Source of the DNA: an uncultured Robiginitomaculum sp.
GTDB taxonomy: Bacteria; Pseudomonadota; Alphaproteobacteria; Caulobacterales; Maricaulaceae
Length of the DNA stretch: 6,961 nt
Direction: 5' to 3'
Assembly (NCBI GenBank): GCA_938003555.1
Contig: CALKXN010000095.1
Span: forward strand, 1 to 6,961
Below, piece by piece: positions 6,560 through 6,961 of the stretch. The position numbers were made by a program, and so were the translations under genes. The first letter of the stretch is position 1, and every line of letters starts with the position of its first letter. Below the pieces are notes generated by a model. The model had not been told where the DNA came from, did no database searches, and was given only the letters and a program-made list of their open reading frames with translations.

Positions 6560-6597
6560 CTCCAATCCTTCACTTGCGCTATACACTCGCAAGATTG
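6560..6597 (-). promoter_or_regulatory. Leader hairpin abutting the lipoprotein ribosome site
   Basis: On the minus strand CTTGCG (6593-6588) pairs with CGCAAG (6578-6573) around a 9-nt loop. The flanking CAATC (6597-6593) can pair with GATTG (6567-6563), whose last base is the first G of the GGAG Shine-Dalgarno (6563-6560), 5 nt before the ATG. The fold could modulate ribosome access. Alternatively the 6-bp palindrome may be a DNA operator. I found no convincing -35/-10 pair for this gene. Confidence 0.35.
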
Positions 6598-6611
6598 AGG
6601 CCATGCTGAAG

Positions 6612-6628
6612 TGATAATTCATTTATCA
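6612..6628. repeat. AT-rich inverted repeat upstream of the lipoprotein gene
   Basis: TGATAA and TTATCA arms of 6 bp are separated by 5 nt, about 58 bp upstream of the lipoprotein ATG. Position and symmetry would suit a dimeric regulator site, but chance occurrence cannot be excluded. The rest of 6629-6743 shows nothing else I can name apart from the hairpin at the tRNA 3' end. Confidence 0.3.
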
Positions 6629-6720
6629 TTCACCCGCGCCACATGGGCCTGAGTAGACCACGCGCAAGTGCAGTGAGTCAAATCGAGGCATCGTGGGAAT
6701 TTTGTCTAATATTATGAGCC

Positions 6721-6746
6721 CCACCACGGCAACGCCGTGAAGGTGG
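6721..6746 (-). other. Hairpin at the tRNA-Leu 3' trailer
   Basis: CACGGC (6725-6730) and GCCGTG (6734-6739) form a 6-bp stem with a 3-nt loop just 3' of the tRNA. Outer bases CCAC/GTGG could extend it across a bulge, but they would use part of the tRNA CCA end. No T tract follows on the minus strand, so a terminator is not proven; it may be a 3'-processing or trailer structure. Confidence 0.35.
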
Positions 6747-6827
6747 TACGGGTGGTCGGACTCGAACCGACACTCCAGAGGAACTGGATTTTGAATCCAG
6801 CGCGTCTACCAATTCCGCCACACCCGC
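6744..6827 (-). tRNA. tRNA-Leu (anticodon CAA)
   Basis: An 84-nt class II tRNA including CCA. The acceptor arms are GCGGGTG and CACCCGT. The D arm includes the conserved GGTAGA. The anticodon stem CTGGA/TCCAG closes the loop TTCAAAA with anticodon CAA (6793-6791). A long variable arm with a small TCC/GGA stem is typical of tRNA-Leu. The T arm GTCGG/CCGAC holds loop TTCGAGT. The discriminator is A, followed by encoded CCA (6746-6744). It decodes UUG. The first acceptor pair is G1-U72 instead of the usual G-C, a mild oddity that should not stop function. Confidence 0.95.
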
Positions 6828-6868
6828 GTGTTCAAAAACCATCCGAGGGATAATTTTTGGATGCGCGC

Positions 6869-6896
6869 CAGATACCGAAGTAAGCGCGCACCGCAA
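6869..6896 (-). promoter_or_regulatory. Possible promoter of tRNA-Leu
   Basis: The minus strand has TTGCGG (6896-6891) and TATCTG (6874-6869) with 16 nt between them, about 41 nt before the tRNA 5' end. Both boxes match the consensus only partly; the spacing and position are what support the call. Confidence 0.35.
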
Positions 6897-6932
6897 TTTA
6901 TCTGTCACAATTTTACCGTAGGATGAATTGTA

Positions 6933-6955
6933 TCAGGGCGTTCCATTAGCCCTGA
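6933..6955. repeat. Perfect 7-bp inverted repeat at the right edge
   Basis: TCAGGGC (6933-6939) and GCCCTGA (6949-6955) flank a 9-nt spacer. It would form a stable stem-loop on either strand. No T tract follows on either side inside the window, so it may be the end of a neighbouring gene's transcript or a protein site; the context lies outside the window. Confidence 0.45.
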
Positions 6956-6961
6956 CTTACG

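Noticed and set aside
6718..6746. Hairpin next to the tRNA as a rho-independent terminator
   Set aside because: The stem is good but no T run follows on the minus strand and the outer pairs would consume the tRNA CCA end, so it was recorded only as a trailer hairpin.
6678..6908. 76-codon minus-strand open frame containing the peptide GVAELVDALDSKSSS
   Set aside because: This peptide is the well-known false translation of a tRNA gene; the frame runs through tRNA-Leu at 6744-6827.

Overview
The window looks like chromosomal DNA of an alphaproteobacterium of moderate GC content. The pointers are a long-chain acyl-CoA synthetase of the FATP-like type common in that class, a TTGACG-type -35 box, and a tRNA-Leu(CAA) with encoded CCA. 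A marine or Hyphomonadaceae-like lineage is a guess only. Every supported gene lies on the minus strand, so transcription runs from high to low coordinates.

Reading along transcription: 6828-6961 is upstream sequence with a weak tRNA promoter candidate and one stem-loop. 6744-6827 is tRNA-Leu(CAA). 6555-6743 is a leader region with two inverted repeats. 5217-6554 encodes a 445-residue lipoprotein whose two ordered ends are separated by a long Asp-, Pro/Lys/Arg- and Gly/Tyr-rich low-complexity middle. 4961-5216 is non-coding but rich in hairpins and ends in a clear rho-independent terminator. A promoter at 4904-4931 then starts a five-gene operon that fills 4872 down to the left edge.

The operon order is FATP-type fatty acyl-CoA synthetase, DUF924 protein, hormone-sensitive-lipase-family esterase, glutathione S-transferase-like protein, and SelO (YdiU) protein adenylyltransferase, which is cut by the window edge. 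Each stop codon overlaps the next start (4, 4, 8 and 1 nt), so translational coupling and a fixed production ratio are likely. The esterase could release carboxylic acids and the synthetase could activate them to CoA thioesters. The GST-like protein and SelO belong to families linked to electrophile and redox stress. The combination suggests lipid or ester use coupled to redox protection, but that is inference.

No mobile element, CRISPR array or phage gene was seen. The least explained parts are the hairpin-rich stretch at 4961-5216, the split-domain lipoprotein, and the tight linkage of selO and DUF924 to acyl-CoA chemistry.
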